Shown here one piece after another: positions 43,410 to 52,840 of a stretch of DNA of 64,000 nt. The stretch is from assembly GCF_000788395.1 (NCBI RefSeq), contig NZ_CP009888.1:881001-945000 (forward strand). The letters run 5' to 3'. Made by a program: the position numbers and the translations under genes. Within the stretch, counting starts at the first letter, position 1; every line of letters starts with the position of its first letter. Under the pieces are notes generated by a model. It did no database searches and was not told where the DNA came from. It was given only the letters and a program-made list of their open reading frames with translations. The stretch comes from Pseudoalteromonas piratica (GTDB lineage: Bacteria > Pseudomonadota > Gammaproteobacteria > Enterobacterales > Alteromonadaceae).

Positions 43410-44615
43410 TTAATGCTTTTTAGCATACGCTTCAGCTTGTCGCCAAACGCGCATCGTATTACCACCTAATAGTTTGATGATATCGCTATCGGAATAGCCT
43501 CTATCAAGTAATCCCTGAACTAAGTTAGGGTAGCTAGCAACGTCTTTTAAACCGATTGGCAGAGAGTCGCCAACACCGTCATAATCAGAGCCAATGCCAA
43601 CGTAATCAATACCAATCAGTTTTACAACATGATCAATATGATTGAGCACCTGTTCTAGACTTGCAAATGGGTATGGGTTTTTCGCAACATAAGCTTTTCG
43701 GAAATCTTTAACTTGTGGTGCGTTTTCGCCAAACTCTTCTTTTGCCTGTTTACGTGCAGCTTTCATTTTATCGCCCCAAGCACCTGCTGCAGACGTCACA
43801 AAGCTTGAACCAAAGTTAATTTGAATAACGCCGCCATTTTCTTTCAGTGCTAACAACATTTTGTCATCCATGTTACGTTCAAAACCTGGCGTATATTTGC
43901 GTAATGACGAGTGAGAGGCAATCACTGGTACTTTTGACAGTTCCATAACTTGGTAAAAGGCATCATCTGAAATATGTGATACATCAATTAGCATACCAAT
44001 GTTATTCATTTCTTTGACTAACTCTTTACCAAATGGGCTTAAGCCTTTCCATTTACGACGAATATCATAAGATGAATCTGAAATGTGATTGCTTTGCGAA
44101 TGGGCAAGCGTAATGTAGCGAACGCCACGGTCAAAGAAGTGTTTAAGGTTTGCCATCTCTCCTTCCATTGGTGAGCCGTTTTCCATGCCCATGGCAAGTG
44201 ACATTAAGCCTTGTTTAAATTGCGCTTCAACGTCGCTGGTGCTGGTCGCGATTGCGAATTTATCTGGCGCACGTTGTGCCAACGCTTCCATGCCGTCAAT
44301 AAGTTGATTGGCAAGCTGGTAACTTTTGCCTTTACCTTCAAATTCTAAATTGGCCGGAATATAAATCGACATAAAAGGCACATTTAAGCCCCCTTTAACG
44401 CCCCTTGGATAGTCAAAATCACCACCTTCCGTGGCTTTTGAGACATCATCCCATTTGTGATAAATGCGGTATGGCACATCAATATGAGTATCGATAAGTA
44501 AGTTTTCTTGCGCCAGTTTGATTGCTTTTTCTGAAGCTTTAAATTCTGCCGCATTGCTTGTAAAGGTAAGGGCTAAGGCAGAGGCTATTAAGCTTGTTTT
44601 TATTAGGTATTTCAT
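43410..44615 (-). CDS. Membrane dipeptidase (peptidase M19), exported
   Basis: 401 residues with a signal peptide (M-K-Y-L-I-K-T-S-L-I-A-S-A-L-A-L-T-F-T-S). The dinuclear zinc site of M19 dipeptidases is visible: D-T-H-I-D near residue 43, M-G-M-E-N-G near 143, V-S-H near 214 and A-S-H-S near 236. It hydrolyses dipeptides, including beta-lactam-like amides, in the periplasm. The downstream DnaJ-related gene begins within 50 bp on the same strand. Confidence 0.92.
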   Translation of the reverse strand: MKYLIKTSLIASALALTFTSNAAEFKASEKAIKLAQENLLIDTHIDVPYRIYHKWDDVSKATEGGDFDYPRGVKGGLNVPFMSIYIPANLEFEGKGKSYQLANQLIDGMEALAQRAPDKFAIATSTSDVEAQFKQGLMSLAMGMENGSPMEGEMANLKHFFDRGVRYITLAHSQSNHISDSSYDIRRKWKGLSPFGKELVKEMNNIGMLIDVSHISDDAFYQVMELSKVPVIASHSSLRKYTPGFERNMDDKMLLALKENGGVIQINFGSSFVTSAAGAWGDKMKAARKQAKEEFGENAPQVKDFRKAYVAKNPYPFASLEQVLNHIDHVVKLIGIDYVGIGSDYDGVGDSLPIGLKDVASYPNLVQGLLDRGYSDSDIIKLLGGNTMRVWRQAEAYAKKH

Positions 44616-44733
44616 AGTCGATTCTGTGTCGTTGTTTTCTTTATTGTGCTTGCTTTAACTTTGAAAGCAATAGAATCGCGATAGAAAGATTAAAAACTAG
44701 TCGAATAGCAATAATTTACTAAGTTGTAGGTGT

Positions 44734-44764
44734 GAGTAGAAAAAAGCAAATGCTTTTTCTACTC
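44734..44764 (-). terminator. Terminator overlapping the yheU stop codon
   Basis: GAGTAGAAAAA(A)GCA pairs with TGCTTTTTCTACTC across two or three bases. The stem carries its own A and T runs and contains the yheU stop. Confidence 0.55.
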
Positions 44765-44992
44765 GTAGTCGACATGTGACTGAAAGTCACTGGCAGGCAT
44801 TATATTGATTGTTTCATGCAATTCAGAAAACACTAATACCGCAGTGCCTGTTTTCAATTGCATTTTAACTTGCTCTATTTTTTGTTCTAAAGCGGCTTCT
44901 TCTTCACCGTAGTCGGTACCTTCACGCAAAACAAACTCTTTTATCAGATTTGTCAGGGTATCTGGATCAATTTGGTCAATTGGTACGATCAT
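44759..44992 (-). CDS. yheU: YheU family protein
   Basis: 77 residues. The start [20 protein letters not shown] matches the YheU/UPF0270 family, including the V-L-R-E-G-T-D-Y-G segment. Function is not known. It follows yheT by 2 bp, the same order as in E. coli. Confidence 0.88.
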   Translation of the reverse strand: MIVPIDQIDPDTLTNLIKEFVLREGTDYGEEEAALEQKIEQVKMQLKTGTAVLVFSELHETINIMPASDFQSHVDYE

Positions 44993-44994
44993 TT

Positions 44995-45975
44995 TTATTT
45001 ACTTAATAGTTGTTGTTGGAAAAAGTGAGGGACTTGCTGCTCAAGCCAAAAAATAGGACGAAACGGGTTTTTACCGCTAATAAAGCCCACATGCCCCCCT
45101 TTCTTCGACACCATTAATTTAACGGCATTACTGACATCTTCTTGCTTTGGTATTGCTTCTTGCGACAACATTGGGTCATCTTTTGCGTGGATTACTAGTG
45201 TGGGGGTTGTGATACGTTTTAAATACTGTTTTCCACTTGATTTTAAGTAGTAGTCAGCTGCGTCAATAAAACCATGCAGCGGGGCGGTGACTTTGTTGTC
45301 GAACTCCCATAAATCGTAAATATTTTCCAGCTGCTTTGCTGTGAGGTTAATCGAGTCTTTCAGGTGTTCCAGTTTTCGTGCTGTGGATTTCTTTAATCTG
45401 TCGAGCAGGTATTTTTGATATAACTTAAAGCAGCTTTTTTGAATCACTTTACATGATGACGCTAATGCAAAAGGGGCTGAGACTACAGCTGCTGCATTTA
45501 GCTGGCTATTGTGTTCATATTCACCAAGGTATTTGGTTAAAACGTTTCCACCAAGCGAAAAGCCAACCGCCATTAAGGGTTTGCTTGGAAAGCGCTGTTT
45601 TAGCGTATTGACTAAAAAATGCAAATCTGTGGTTTCACCACTGTGATATGCACGGGCTTGCAGATTTGCTTTGTAGCCACAATTACGGAAATGTAACAAC
45701 ACCACGTCAAACCCTGCGAGCGAGAGCGCTTTCATCATGCCTTTCGCATAAAAGCTATCAATGTTTCCCTCTAAGCCATGTAATACAATCGCTAAGGGTT
45801 TTTCGTCAGCTACGATATGTTCTTTGCTCCAAATGAGTTGCAGAAAGTCATCATCGGGCGTTGCTATTTCTTCTATATGGTAATCAATAGCTAAGGTTGG
45901 ACGAAAAAATCGCGGTAAGATGGTTTGTGCATGGCGATTGCTCATCCACCAAGCAGGTTTAAAGTTATGATCCAT
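44995..45975 (-). CDS. yheT: YheT-family alpha/beta hydrolase
   Basis: 326 residues from the ATG at 45975; a TTG four codons earlier is possible. The nucleophile elbow G-F-S-L-G-G-N-V near residue 144, the oxyanion strand H-G-L-E-G-N near 70, and a final catalytic His in G-G-H-V-G-F near 292 define the hydrolase. YheT relatives are membrane-linked esterases without assigned substrate. Operon with yheU. Confidence 0.88.
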   Translation of the reverse strand: MDHNFKPAWWMSNRHAQTILPRFFRPTLAIDYHIEEIATPDDDFLQLIWSKEHIVADEKPLAIVLHGLEGNIDSFYAKGMMKALSLAGFDVVLLHFRNCGYKANLQARAYHSGETTDLHFLVNTLKQRFPSKPLMAVGFSLGGNVLTKYLGEYEHNSQLNAAAVVSAPFALASSCKVIQKSCFKLYQKYLLDRLKKSTARKLEHLKDSINLTAKQLENIYDLWEFDNKVTAPLHGFIDAADYYLKSSGKQYLKRITTPTLVIHAKDDPMLSQEAIPKQEDVSNAVKLMVSKKGGHVGFISGKNPFRPIFWLEQQVPHFFQQQLLSK

Positions 45976-46013
45976 AACAGTGTACAAAGAATAAAGATGG
46001 GCTCAGTGTAGCA

Positions 46014-46056
46014 GAAAAAAATAAAGCACCAAACTAGTTGCCTAGCTTGATGCTTT
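46014..46056 (-). terminator. Terminator of the DUF3149 small-protein gene
   Basis: On the minus strand AAAGCATCAA.CTAG pairs, with two mismatches, with CTAG.TTGGTGCTTT, followed by ATTTTTTT. Confidence 0.7.
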
Positions 46057-46135
46057 AGTGCGTCGTGCTTAATTCTAACAGGGTTTTTCAAATGCCAGAC
46101 AAATGCTGACACTTTCAAATTTTTAATAAAACTGG

Positions 46136-46279
46136 TTATGACTCGCTAGGCTCAGAGTTTTTGATCTTGTTGATGAAAAAGCCTACGTAGAAAAGGCACA
46201 GAACAATAACAACACCTAAAATACCGAACGATAAAAACAGCACAGGATCCTGAAAAAAGTCTCTAAATAGATTGTTCAT
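46136..46279 (-). CDS. DUF3149-type small membrane protein
   Basis: 47 residues encoded from the ATG at 46279, with AGGAG seven bases upstream. The N-terminus M-N-N-L-F-R-D-F-F-Q-D-P-V is amphipathic and is followed by one membrane helix (about 14-36) and a polar tail N-K-I-K-N-S-E-P-S-E-S. Length and layout match the DUF3149 family of short inner-membrane proteins with unknown role. It has its own terminator, so it is a stand-alone gene. Confidence 0.8.
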   Translation of the reverse strand: MNNLFRDFFQDPVLFLSFGILGVVIVLCLFYVGFFINKIKNSEPSES

Positions 46280-46376
46280 TGTGTTTCTCCTCTAACGTCA
46301 ACACGAAAGAGAATAGAATAAGCAGGACCAAATGATCATGACTTAGATCAAGGTTTTTCCCAGGTATTTTATCGCA

Positions 46377-46850
46377 TCAACTAAGTTGAATTAATGTTTG
46401 ATCTAGGTCAGTTTTTGACACGTGTAAGGTATTAGAAAGGTAGTAATGCAAAGCGAGCTTAGCGTCGGGATTTTGTTGTTTAGTCTTGTTATAGGCATTT
46501 ATTAATATCTGTTGTTCGTGCTTTTCGAGCTCTAACTCCGCGTTTAGTAGATGTGCTCTAAGCGCAGGGTAATTTGGTAACTCTTGTAAAGACAACTTGA
46601 ACAAGCTTCTTGTCTGGCGAAGCGGTGATGTATAGGTTTTGTTAAAGAAAGACACTTCTGAATGTAACGCGTCAATTTGTGAAACATCAATAGGTAAGTT
46701 GTGCATTTGCAGATAAATTAGCAATAAGCACAAGTTAACATTGGCACCATAGCTGTCTTGCAAGGTTAAAAGCGCACTGCTGTGCGCGCTTTTGCTGTAG
46801 TAATCAAGCGAAAACTGCCAGAGTCGGTCAGTCTGCAAATTGTGCTGCAA
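46377..46850 (-). CDS. TIGR02444 family protein
   Basis: 157 residues, helical, cytoplasmic. The opening W-Q-F-S-L-D-Y-Y and the following N-V-N-L-C-L-L-L-I-Y-L are typical of this family, which sits beside yheS in many gammaproteobacteria. Function unknown. Its start overlaps the yheS 3' end by 23 bp, so the two are coupled. Confidence 0.82.
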   Translation of the reverse strand: MQHNLQTDRLWQFSLDYYSKSAHSSALLTLQDSYGANVNLCLLLIYLQMHNLPIDVSQIDALHSEVSFFNKTYTSPLRQTRSLFKLSLQELPNYPALRAHLLNAELELEKHEQQILINAYNKTKQQNPDAKLALHYYLSNTLHVSKTDLDQTLIQLS

Positions 46851-48756
46851 ATTCAGCTTCCTCAGTTTCTAATTGTTCGAGCTTTTCCAACAGCGACTCT
46901 TCAATATCGTTTAATTGCGGCGCGAGTTTAGCTTGTTCAGCTAGTTGTTTAGTGAGCTCTGTTTTATTTTCTTCCTGATAAATACTGGCATCGGCAAGTG
47001 CATTTTCAGCAACTTGTAATTGCTCACTAACGGTTTCTAATTGCTTTTCCAGTTTGGCAATTTCACGTTTCAGTGGCTGCATTTTAGCACGGAACTCCGC
47101 TTCTAAGCGTTTTTGCTCTTTACGGTTTTGCACCTTATTTGGTTTGTTTTCAAGTGTTGTCGTTTTGCTTTCACCCGTTTTGTTGCTGTCTTTGTTTGCC
47201 AGCCATGCATAATAATCTTCAATTTCATAGCCGAGCTGTGTAACTTGACCATCGTTTACGAGGTAGAACTGATCAGAGGTATTTTTAAGTAAGTGGCGGT
47301 CGTGCGATACCGTTACCATTGCCCCTTCAAATCCTTGTAAAGCCATAACTAAGGCATGGCGCATCTCGAGGTCAAGGTGGTTGGTTGGTTCATCGAGTAG
47401 CAAGATGTTAGGCTTTTGATAAACAAGCAAAGCTAATACTAAGCGGGCTTTTTCGCCCCCCGAGAATGGTGCCACAGGGTCGAGCGCTTTGTCGCCATGA
47501 AATGCAAAACAGCCAAGGAAATCTCTGAGTTCTTGCTCAGATGCTTTTTTATCAAGGCGCTGCAAGTGTAGTAGTGGCGATGCACTTGGATCGAGCGACT
47601 CTAGTTGATGCTGTGCAAAATAACCGATACGTAAACCTTGGTGGTGAACAAATTCACCGGCTTGGGGCGCTAATTCACCTGCTAATAATTTAATTAGGGT
47701 AGATTTACCCGCACCGTTTTTACCAAGTAACGCAATTCGGCTACCAGGTACTAGGTTTAGTTTGATGTCTTGAATAATAGTGACATCGCCATAGCCCGCT
47801 TTTACTTTCTCAAGTGTCACCAGTGGATTTGGTAAGCTTGGCGGCTCTTTAAAGCTAAAATTAAAAGGTGAGTCGATATGTGCAGGAGCCAGCTTTTCCA
47901 TACGTTCAAGTGCTTTGACGCGGCTTTGTGCTTGTTTTGCTTTTGAGGCCTTAGCTTTAAAGCGGCGAATAAAGTTCTCTAAATGAGCAATTTGCTCTTG
48001 TTGTTTTTCAAAGTTGCTTTGTTGTTGTGCAAGCTTTTCTGCTTTGATGCGCTCAAACTGGCTGTAGTTACCCTTGTAGCTATGAATTTGCTGTTGGTAG
48101 ACATGCCAAATTTCACCCACAATCGCGTCTAAGAATTCTCTGTCATGCGATATAAGAATCAAGGTGCCAGGATAGGACTTTAAAAACTTTTCTAACCAAT
48201 ACACAGCATCGAGGTCGAGGTGGTTTGTTGGTTCGTCTAACAGCAGTAAATCAGCTTCTTGTAATAAGGCTTGCGCAAGGTTTAAGCGCATACGCCAACC
48301 ACCAGAAAAATCTTTTACAGGCAGTGAAATCTGTCCTTGCATAAAGCCAAGACCATGCAATAACTCGCTAGCTTTTGCTTCAATGTGGTAAGCCTGCATT
48401 TCTTCAAGGGCAAGATGAATTTCAGCTTGTTTGGCACCATCATTGTTTTGTTCAGCAAGGTGGAGTTGTTCTCTTAACGCATAGTAATCTTGATACCCTT
48501 GTAATACGTATTCTAATGCTGAAATAGCCAAACCTGGCGTTTCTTGTTTTACCGATGCAATACGCCACTCTTTTGGAATAAGACACTCGCCCATGTCTGG
48601 GGTAAGTTCATTTCGAAGTAAAGCAAACAGGCTTGATTTACCACAGCCATTATTGCCAACTAAACCGACTTTGTGACCAGGGAATAAAGTAGCATTGGTA
48701 TTTTTGAGTAGTGGTTTGCCACCACGCAACAATTCAAGATTAGAAATTTGGATCAT
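46828..48756 (-). CDS. yheS: ABC-F family ATPase YheS
   Basis: 642 residues from the ATG at 48756. Two ATPase cassettes: Walker A G-N-N-G-C-G-K-S and G-K-N-G-A-G-K-S-T, signatures F-S-G-G-W and F-S-G-G-E-K, Walker B L-L-D-E-P-T-N-H-L-D twice. No membrane domain. The linker and the coiled-coil C-terminal tail (about 530-642) fit YheS. ABC-F proteins bind the ribosomal E site and modulate translation. Confidence 0.93.
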   Translation of the reverse strand: MIQISNLELLRGGKPLLKNTNATLFPGHKVGLVGNNGCGKSSLFALLRNELTPDMGECLIPKEWRIASVKQETPGLAISALEYVLQGYQDYYALREQLHLAEQNNDGAKQAEIHLALEEMQAYHIEAKASELLHGLGFMQGQISLPVKDFSGGWRMRLNLAQALLQEADLLLLDEPTNHLDLDAVYWLEKFLKSYPGTLILISHDREFLDAIVGEIWHVYQQQIHSYKGNYSQFERIKAEKLAQQQSNFEKQQEQIAHLENFIRRFKAKASKAKQAQSRVKALERMEKLAPAHIDSPFNFSFKEPPSLPNPLVTLEKVKAGYGDVTIIQDIKLNLVPGSRIALLGKNGAGKSTLIKLLAGELAPQAGEFVHHQGLRIGYFAQHQLESLDPSASPLLHLQRLDKKASEQELRDFLGCFAFHGDKALDPVAPFSGGEKARLVLALLVYQKPNILLLDEPTNHLDLEMRHALVMALQGFEGAMVTVSHDRHLLKNTSDQFYLVNDGQVTQLGYEIEDYYAWLANKDSNKTGESKTTTLENKPNKVQNRKEQKRLEAEFRAKMQPLKREIAKLEKQLETVSEQLQVAENALADASIYQEENKTELTKQLAEQAKLAPQLNDIEESLLEKLEQLETEEAEFAAQFAD

Positions 48757-48855
48757 GTACAAACAGCATTTTGAAAACTTTTCTCGTGCTAGTATATCAA
48801 GTAATCAGTGTTGTTTGTTAAAATCGCGCTATCAACATTGGGAATAATTGAAACT

Positions 48856-49056
48856 ATGAAACAGAAAAAACGTTTTATTGCAGGAGCTACCTGCCCAGAG
48901 TGTAAAAAGCAAGACACTATGATGCTTTATAAAGAAATGGATGTTGAGAAAGTTGAATGTGTTGAGTGTGGTCACACAATGACACAAGCGGAAGGCCAAG
49001 TGCAGGCATCTACGCGTCAGTTTGAACAAGTTATTGGGGTATTTAAGCCTGAATAG
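48856..49056 (+). CDS. yheV: YheV-family zinc ribbon protein
   Basis: 66 residues from the ATG at 48856. Two zinc knuckles, C-P-E-C-K and C-V-E-C-G-H, are spaced as in YheV. It is divergent from yheS, as in E. coli. Function unknown. Confidence 0.85.
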   Translation: MKQKKRFIAGATCPECKKQDTMMLYKEMDVEKVECVECGHTMTQAEGQVQASTRQFEQVIGVFKPE

Positions 49057-49095
49057 TCAGGCTTCAACAAGAGTAGCGAGCAAAAGTCACCAGCT

Positions 49096-49323
49096 CTAAT
49101 AATGTGGCGGGGGCGTTTCCAGCTCTTGACTAACTACCGAAGATGGCTTCATTTCTTTGAGTTTTTCACCTACTAACTCAATTTGACGTGACATCTTAGC
49201 CATCGTAACTTGATGTTGCTTAATTTCATCGTTGAGAATATCAATAGTTTCATCTTGATACGCTACTTTCATCTCAAGCTCGGTAATACGTGCTTCAAGA
49301 TTGCTTATTTGTTCATTTGCCAT
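49096..49323 (-). CDS. slyX: SlyX family protein
   Basis: 75 residues. A single long coiled coil (about 3-55) followed by the hallmark C-terminal P-P-P-H-Y. SlyX lies near fkpA and yheV in enterobacteria, and the same neighbourhood is kept here. Its function is not established. The start overlaps the upstream WD40 gene by 19 bp. Confidence 0.92.
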   Translation of the reverse strand: MANEQISNLEARITELEMKVAYQDETIDILNDEIKQHQVTMAKMSRQIELVGEKLKEMKPSSVVSQELETPPPHY

Positions 49324-50285
49324 GTTTCAGATAAACCGTTAGAACTTTCACTAATTAAGTTGCCATTATCGCTAAAAGCGATGTCATATACTACAGCTGA
49401 TTTAGGACGAGAGCCCTGTCGAGGAGCTACACGCCATGTTTGGAGTTGTTTTCCATTTGATGTATCCCACAAGGCGATAGTACGAGCAGGTGAACCAGTG
49501 GCAAGTAAAGATGTATCGCTATTAAACCGAACCGCACTAAATACTTTTTGCCTTGCATTAAATTGTAAATTAGCCATTTGAGAACCATTTTGTAAGTTCC
49601 AAATGCTTGCTTGTTTTTGACTATCTGCTGTAAACGCTTTACGGCCTTCTCGGTCAAGTGCAACTTGGGTTACACGACTTGGGTGTGTAAAACGATGAAT
49701 CACTTGCGCACTGCGAGTATCCCAAAGGTAAGCTGTGTAGTCATTGGCTCCAGTAAGTGCATAAAAACCATTTGGGGATAAATCAACCGCATTCACTTTT
49801 TCGGTATGGCCTAAAAATTCAATGCGCCGGCCGCTATTTAAATCAACATGAATAACTTTGCCGTCGCCGCGGCCATAGAGTACATAGCGCCCATTATTGC
49901 TAATAGCGATATCACGAATACTAGACTCTTGGATTTTCCAAAAGCCAATATTTTCGCCACTTTCTAAGCTCCATACTGCAAAATTAGTGCGATCTGCGGT
50001 CACAGCGAACTTATCATCATCACTGATGTCTATAGCAAGCACTAGGTTGTCGGTATCTTGCTGATGACTCCATTGATAAAGTAGGGCGTTGTCATTTAAA
50101 TTCCATACTGATACCCCATGATTAATAGAAGAGACAATCGCGAGTGTACCCTTGTTATTTAATGCTGCGGCATAACTGCCTTGAACAGCATGTTCTTGTG
50201 CATTATTAGGCAAAGAGTTTGGTTTATCACAAGCCGTTAAGGTAAAGAGCATAAAAATTATTAAGGTTAGGCGATATGGCTTCAT
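49305..50285 (-). CDS. WD40-repeat lipoprotein
   Basis: 326 residues. Lipoprotein signal M-K-P-Y-R-L-T-L-I-I-F-M-L-F-T-L-T-A-C. The mature chain contains about seven WD40 blades, each with phrases such as V-S-V-W-N-L, F-A-V-W-S-L-E-S-G, A-Y-L-W-D-T-R and I-A-L-W-D-T-S, so it should fold as one propeller used for protein contacts at the envelope. The binding partner is unknown. It overlaps slyX by 19 bp. Confidence 0.88.
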   Translation of the reverse strand: MKPYRLTLIIFMLFTLTACDKPNSLPNNAQEHAVQGSYAAALNNKGTLAIVSSINHGVSVWNLNDNALLYQWSHQQDTDNLVLAIDISDDDKFAVTADRTNFAVWSLESGENIGFWKIQESSIRDIAISNNGRYVLYGRGDGKVIHVDLNSGRRIEFLGHTEKVNAVDLSPNGFYALTGANDYTAYLWDTRSAQVIHRFTHPSRVTQVALDREGRKAFTADSQKQASIWNLQNGSQMANLQFNARQKVFSAVRFNSDTSLLATGSPARTIALWDTSNGKQLQTWRVAPRQGSRPKSAVVYDIAFSDNGNLISESSNGLSETWQMNK

Positions 50286-50508
50286 TTTTAATCTAATTTT
50301 CCTTAACTCTTGAGCTATGAGAGGTTAGACTAGGACGAGTTTTGAGAACAAGGTAGTTACAGATAATTATTATCGGCGTTGTCTCAAGTATGCGTCTTTG
50401 TCGTCATTTTTGTGTTTTACATTGATGTTTGTCAGCCTATCATGTAACTCATTTAATTTTAACTTAGATAATTGTAGATAAAAGGCATTTTATTTGCCGG
50501 AGAAAAAA

Positions 50509-51261
50509 ATGAAAAAAGTATTTAAACTTTCATTTGTTGCTGCATCAGTGCTTGCACTTGCTGCATGTAATAAAGAAGCGCCTAAAGCTGAAGTAAAACT
50601 AGAGACCGAAGTACAAAAACAAGCATATGGTCTTGGCGCTTCAATTGGTGACTTTTTAAAGAAAGACCTTGAAGGCAAAACTGAAATGGGTTTTGAGTTA
50701 GATAAAAAGTTAATCATTGCAGGTCTAGAAGAATCACTAGCTGGTAATTCAAAATTAACTGAAGAAGAAATCAAAGAGCTTCTAACAAAACTAAACACTG
50801 ATTTTGCTGAAAAGCAGCAGGCTGCAGCACAAGCAAAAGCAGAAGAAGTTAAAGCGCAAGGCGTTGCTTTCTTAGCTGAAAATGCAAAGAAAGAAGGCGT
50901 AGTAACGACTGACTCTGGTCTACAGTATGAAGTGCTAGCGCAAGGTGAAGGTAAAAAGCCGTTAGCAACAGACACGGTTGAAGTGCACTATAAAGGCACA
51001 TTGATTGACGGTACTGAGTTCGACAGTTCTTACTCACACGGTGAGCCAATTACTTTCCCACTTAACCGTGTAATTAAAGGTTGGACTGAAGGTGTTCAAC
51101 TTATGGCTGAAGGTTCAAAATTCAAGTTCTTCATTCCTTCAGAGCTTGCATATGGTGAGCGTGACCTTGGTAAGATCCCTGCTAATTCAACACTTATTTT
51201 TGAAGTTGAGCTTTTAAAAGTTGTTCAGCCTGAAGCTGAAAAAGAAGCTGCATCTGAATAA
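50509..51261 (+). CDS. fkpA: FKBP-type peptidyl-prolyl cis-trans isomerase (FkpA-like), probable lipoprotein
   Basis: 250 residues from the ATG at 50509, with GGAG six bases upstream. The signal ends with a lipobox L-A-A-C, so it is likely membrane-anchored, unlike soluble E. coli FkpA. An N-terminal helical dimerisation domain (about 28-130) precedes the FKBP domain (about 140-240), with V-H-Y-K-G-T-L-I-D-G-T-E-F-D-S-S and the A-Y-G-E-R loop. It folds or isomerises envelope proteins. A strong terminator follows. Confidence 0.9.
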   Translation: MKKVFKLSFVAASVLALAACNKEAPKAEVKLETEVQKQAYGLGASIGDFLKKDLEGKTEMGFELDKKLIIAGLEESLAGNSKLTEEEIKELLTKLNTDFAEKQQAAAQAKAEEVKAQGVAFLAENAKKEGVVTTDSGLQYEVLAQGEGKKPLATDTVEVHYKGTLIDGTEFDSSYSHGEPITFPLNRVIKGWTEGVQLMAEGSKFKFFIPSELAYGERDLGKIPANSTLIFEVELLKVVQPEAEKEAASE

Positions 51262-51283
51262 TTTCTAAATGAAGTTAATTCTT

Positions 51284-51310
51284 AAAGCCACCTTTTAGGT
51301 GGCTTTTTTA
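51284..51310 (+). terminator. Intrinsic terminator of fkpA
   Basis: AAAGCCACC-TTTTA-GGTGGCTTT followed by a T-run. Confidence 0.9.
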
Positions 51311-51342
51311 TTTGCATTTGTAGGTTTATTACTCTAAATTAA

Positions 51343-51356
51343 ACTGACTAATCAGT
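51343..51356 (+). promoter_or_regulatory. Candidate TetR-type operator before the aldehyde dehydrogenase gene
   Basis: ACTGA-CTAA-TCAGT is an inverted repeat 30 bp before the gene start, extended on the right by CGGT. The TetR regulator is the second gene of the transcript, so it may act here as an autorepressor. Confidence 0.5.
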
Positions 51357-51385
51357 CGGTTTTTTGTGTTTACCTAGGATGCTAT

Positions 51386-52840
51386 ATGAACTTGCCTATT
51401 TTTAATGAAATTGACACAGCTACAGAAACTCAAACTACAGAGCACTGCTCAGAGCAGCTGAAAGCTGCATTTACCCAGTTAAAGTTGGCTTATAATGCAA
51501 ACAAGCAACCATCTTATGCTGATCGCAGGCAAGTAATTCTAGCGTTAAAGTCAGCATTGTTAGCAAATAGAGAACAGCTGCTGAGCGCGCTCAATACTGA
51601 CTATGGTAAGCGGCCAAATTTCGATAGTTTAATGGCGGACATATTACCCAGTGTTCAACACGTTAATTACACTTTAGAACACTTAAAGTCTTGGCTTAAA
51701 CCAGAGAAGCGAAGTGCCGGGCTGTTGCTATCACCATCTTCTATCTATGTTCACAAACAAGCTAAAGGAGTTGTTGGGGTTGTTGTGCCCTGGAATTTCC
51801 CTGTGTTCTTGAGTATTGGCCCTATTGTTACTGCGCTTGCTGCTGGTAATAAAGTAATGGTTAAGCTCAGCGAATATACGCCGCATACAAATTCGATTAT
51901 CAGAAAAATTTTTAATTCCTTGCAAGACAGTGTGGTGGTGATTGAAGGCGGACCAGAGGTTGCGGCTGAATTCACTCAATTACCGTTTGACCATGTTTTT
52001 TTCACAGGCTCAACAAGTGTAGGCAAGTTGGTTGCTAAATCTTGCGCTGAGCGTTTGGTACCAACAACATTAGAGCTTGGCGGCAAATCGCCAGTAGTGA
52101 TAACTGCCAATGCTAATTTAGAGCAAGCGGCTGATGCGATTATTCTTGGTAAATCAGTTAATGCGGGGCAAATTTGTGTCGCACCGGATTATATCCTTGT
52201 TGAGCAGTCTCAATACCAAGCATTTTGCCAAGCTTACCTCACTCGCTTTGCGGCACTTTATGACCATCAGAAATTTAGTGAGGAATATGGCGCGATTATA
52301 AATGAGGCGCAGTTTGCTCGCTTGCACTCAATGCTTGAAGATGCCAAGGCTAAAGGAGCTAACATCATCTCACCACCGGGATATCAAATTGATGCTCAAA
52401 ATAGAGTAATGCCGCCACAGTTGATAACGGGTGTTGATGACACTATGGATGTGTGCAAAAGTGAGATCTTTGGCCCTATATTACCCGTCTTACCTTATAA
52501 CGAATTGACAGATGCGATTGATTATATCAATAGTAAAGAGCGCCCTCTGGCCCTTTATATTATGTCGCAAGATATCTGTGAGGTAAGAACCATATTGCAG
52601 CACACACACAGTGGCGGTGTGTGTATTAATGATACCTTGATGCATGTAGGTGCCGATGATGCGCCGTTTGGCGGCATTGGAGAGTCAGGGTTAGGTAACT
52701 ATCATGGTCGTGAAGGGTTTGATACGTTTTGCCATAAGCGGACAGTATTGAAAACACCTGTATGGTTACCACGAGTAAAACTGATCTTACGTTCTAAGAA
52801 ATTAGCACTCACATTACTGACTAAGTTGTTCGTTCGTTAA
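51386..52840 (+). CDS. Coniferyl-type aldehyde dehydrogenase
   Basis: 484 residues. The general base Glu in L-E-L-G-G-K-S-P and catalytic Cys in N-A-G-Q-I-C-V-A-P are present, with N-F-P for NAD(P) binding near residue 136. The short form without the usual C-terminal extra strand, and the A-P-D-Y context, match the coniferyl/fatty aldehyde dehydrogenase branch. It oxidises medium-chain or aromatic aldehydes; the in vivo substrate is unknown. It is followed with no gap by its likely regulator. Confidence 0.88.
   Translation: MNLPIFNEIDTATETQTTEHCSEQLKAAFTQLKLAYNANKQPSYADRRQVILALKSALLANREQLLSALNTDYGKRPNFDSLMADILPSVQHVNYTLEHLKSWLKPEKRSAGLLLSPSSIYVHKQAKGVVGVVVPWNFPVFLSIGPIVTALAAGNKVMVKLSEYTPHTNSIIRKIFNSLQDSVVVIEGGPEVAAEFTQLPFDHVFFTGSTSVGKLVAKSCAERLVPTTLELGGKSPVVITANANLEQAADAIILGKSVNAGQICVAPDYILVEQSQYQAFCQAYLTRFAALYDHQKFSEEYGAIINEAQFARLHSMLEDAKAKGANIISPPGYQIDAQNRVMPPQLITGVDDTMDVCKSEIFGPILPVLPYNELTDAIDYINSKERPLALYIMSQDICEVRTILQHTHSGGVCINDTLMHVGADDAPFGGIGESGLGNYHGREGFDTFCHKRTVLKTPVWLPRVKLILRSKKLALTLLTKLFVR

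Noticed and set aside
49045-49064. Terminator after yheV
   Set aside because: The 8-bp stem AAGCCTGA/TCAGGCTT has no T-run, so I do not list it as a terminator.
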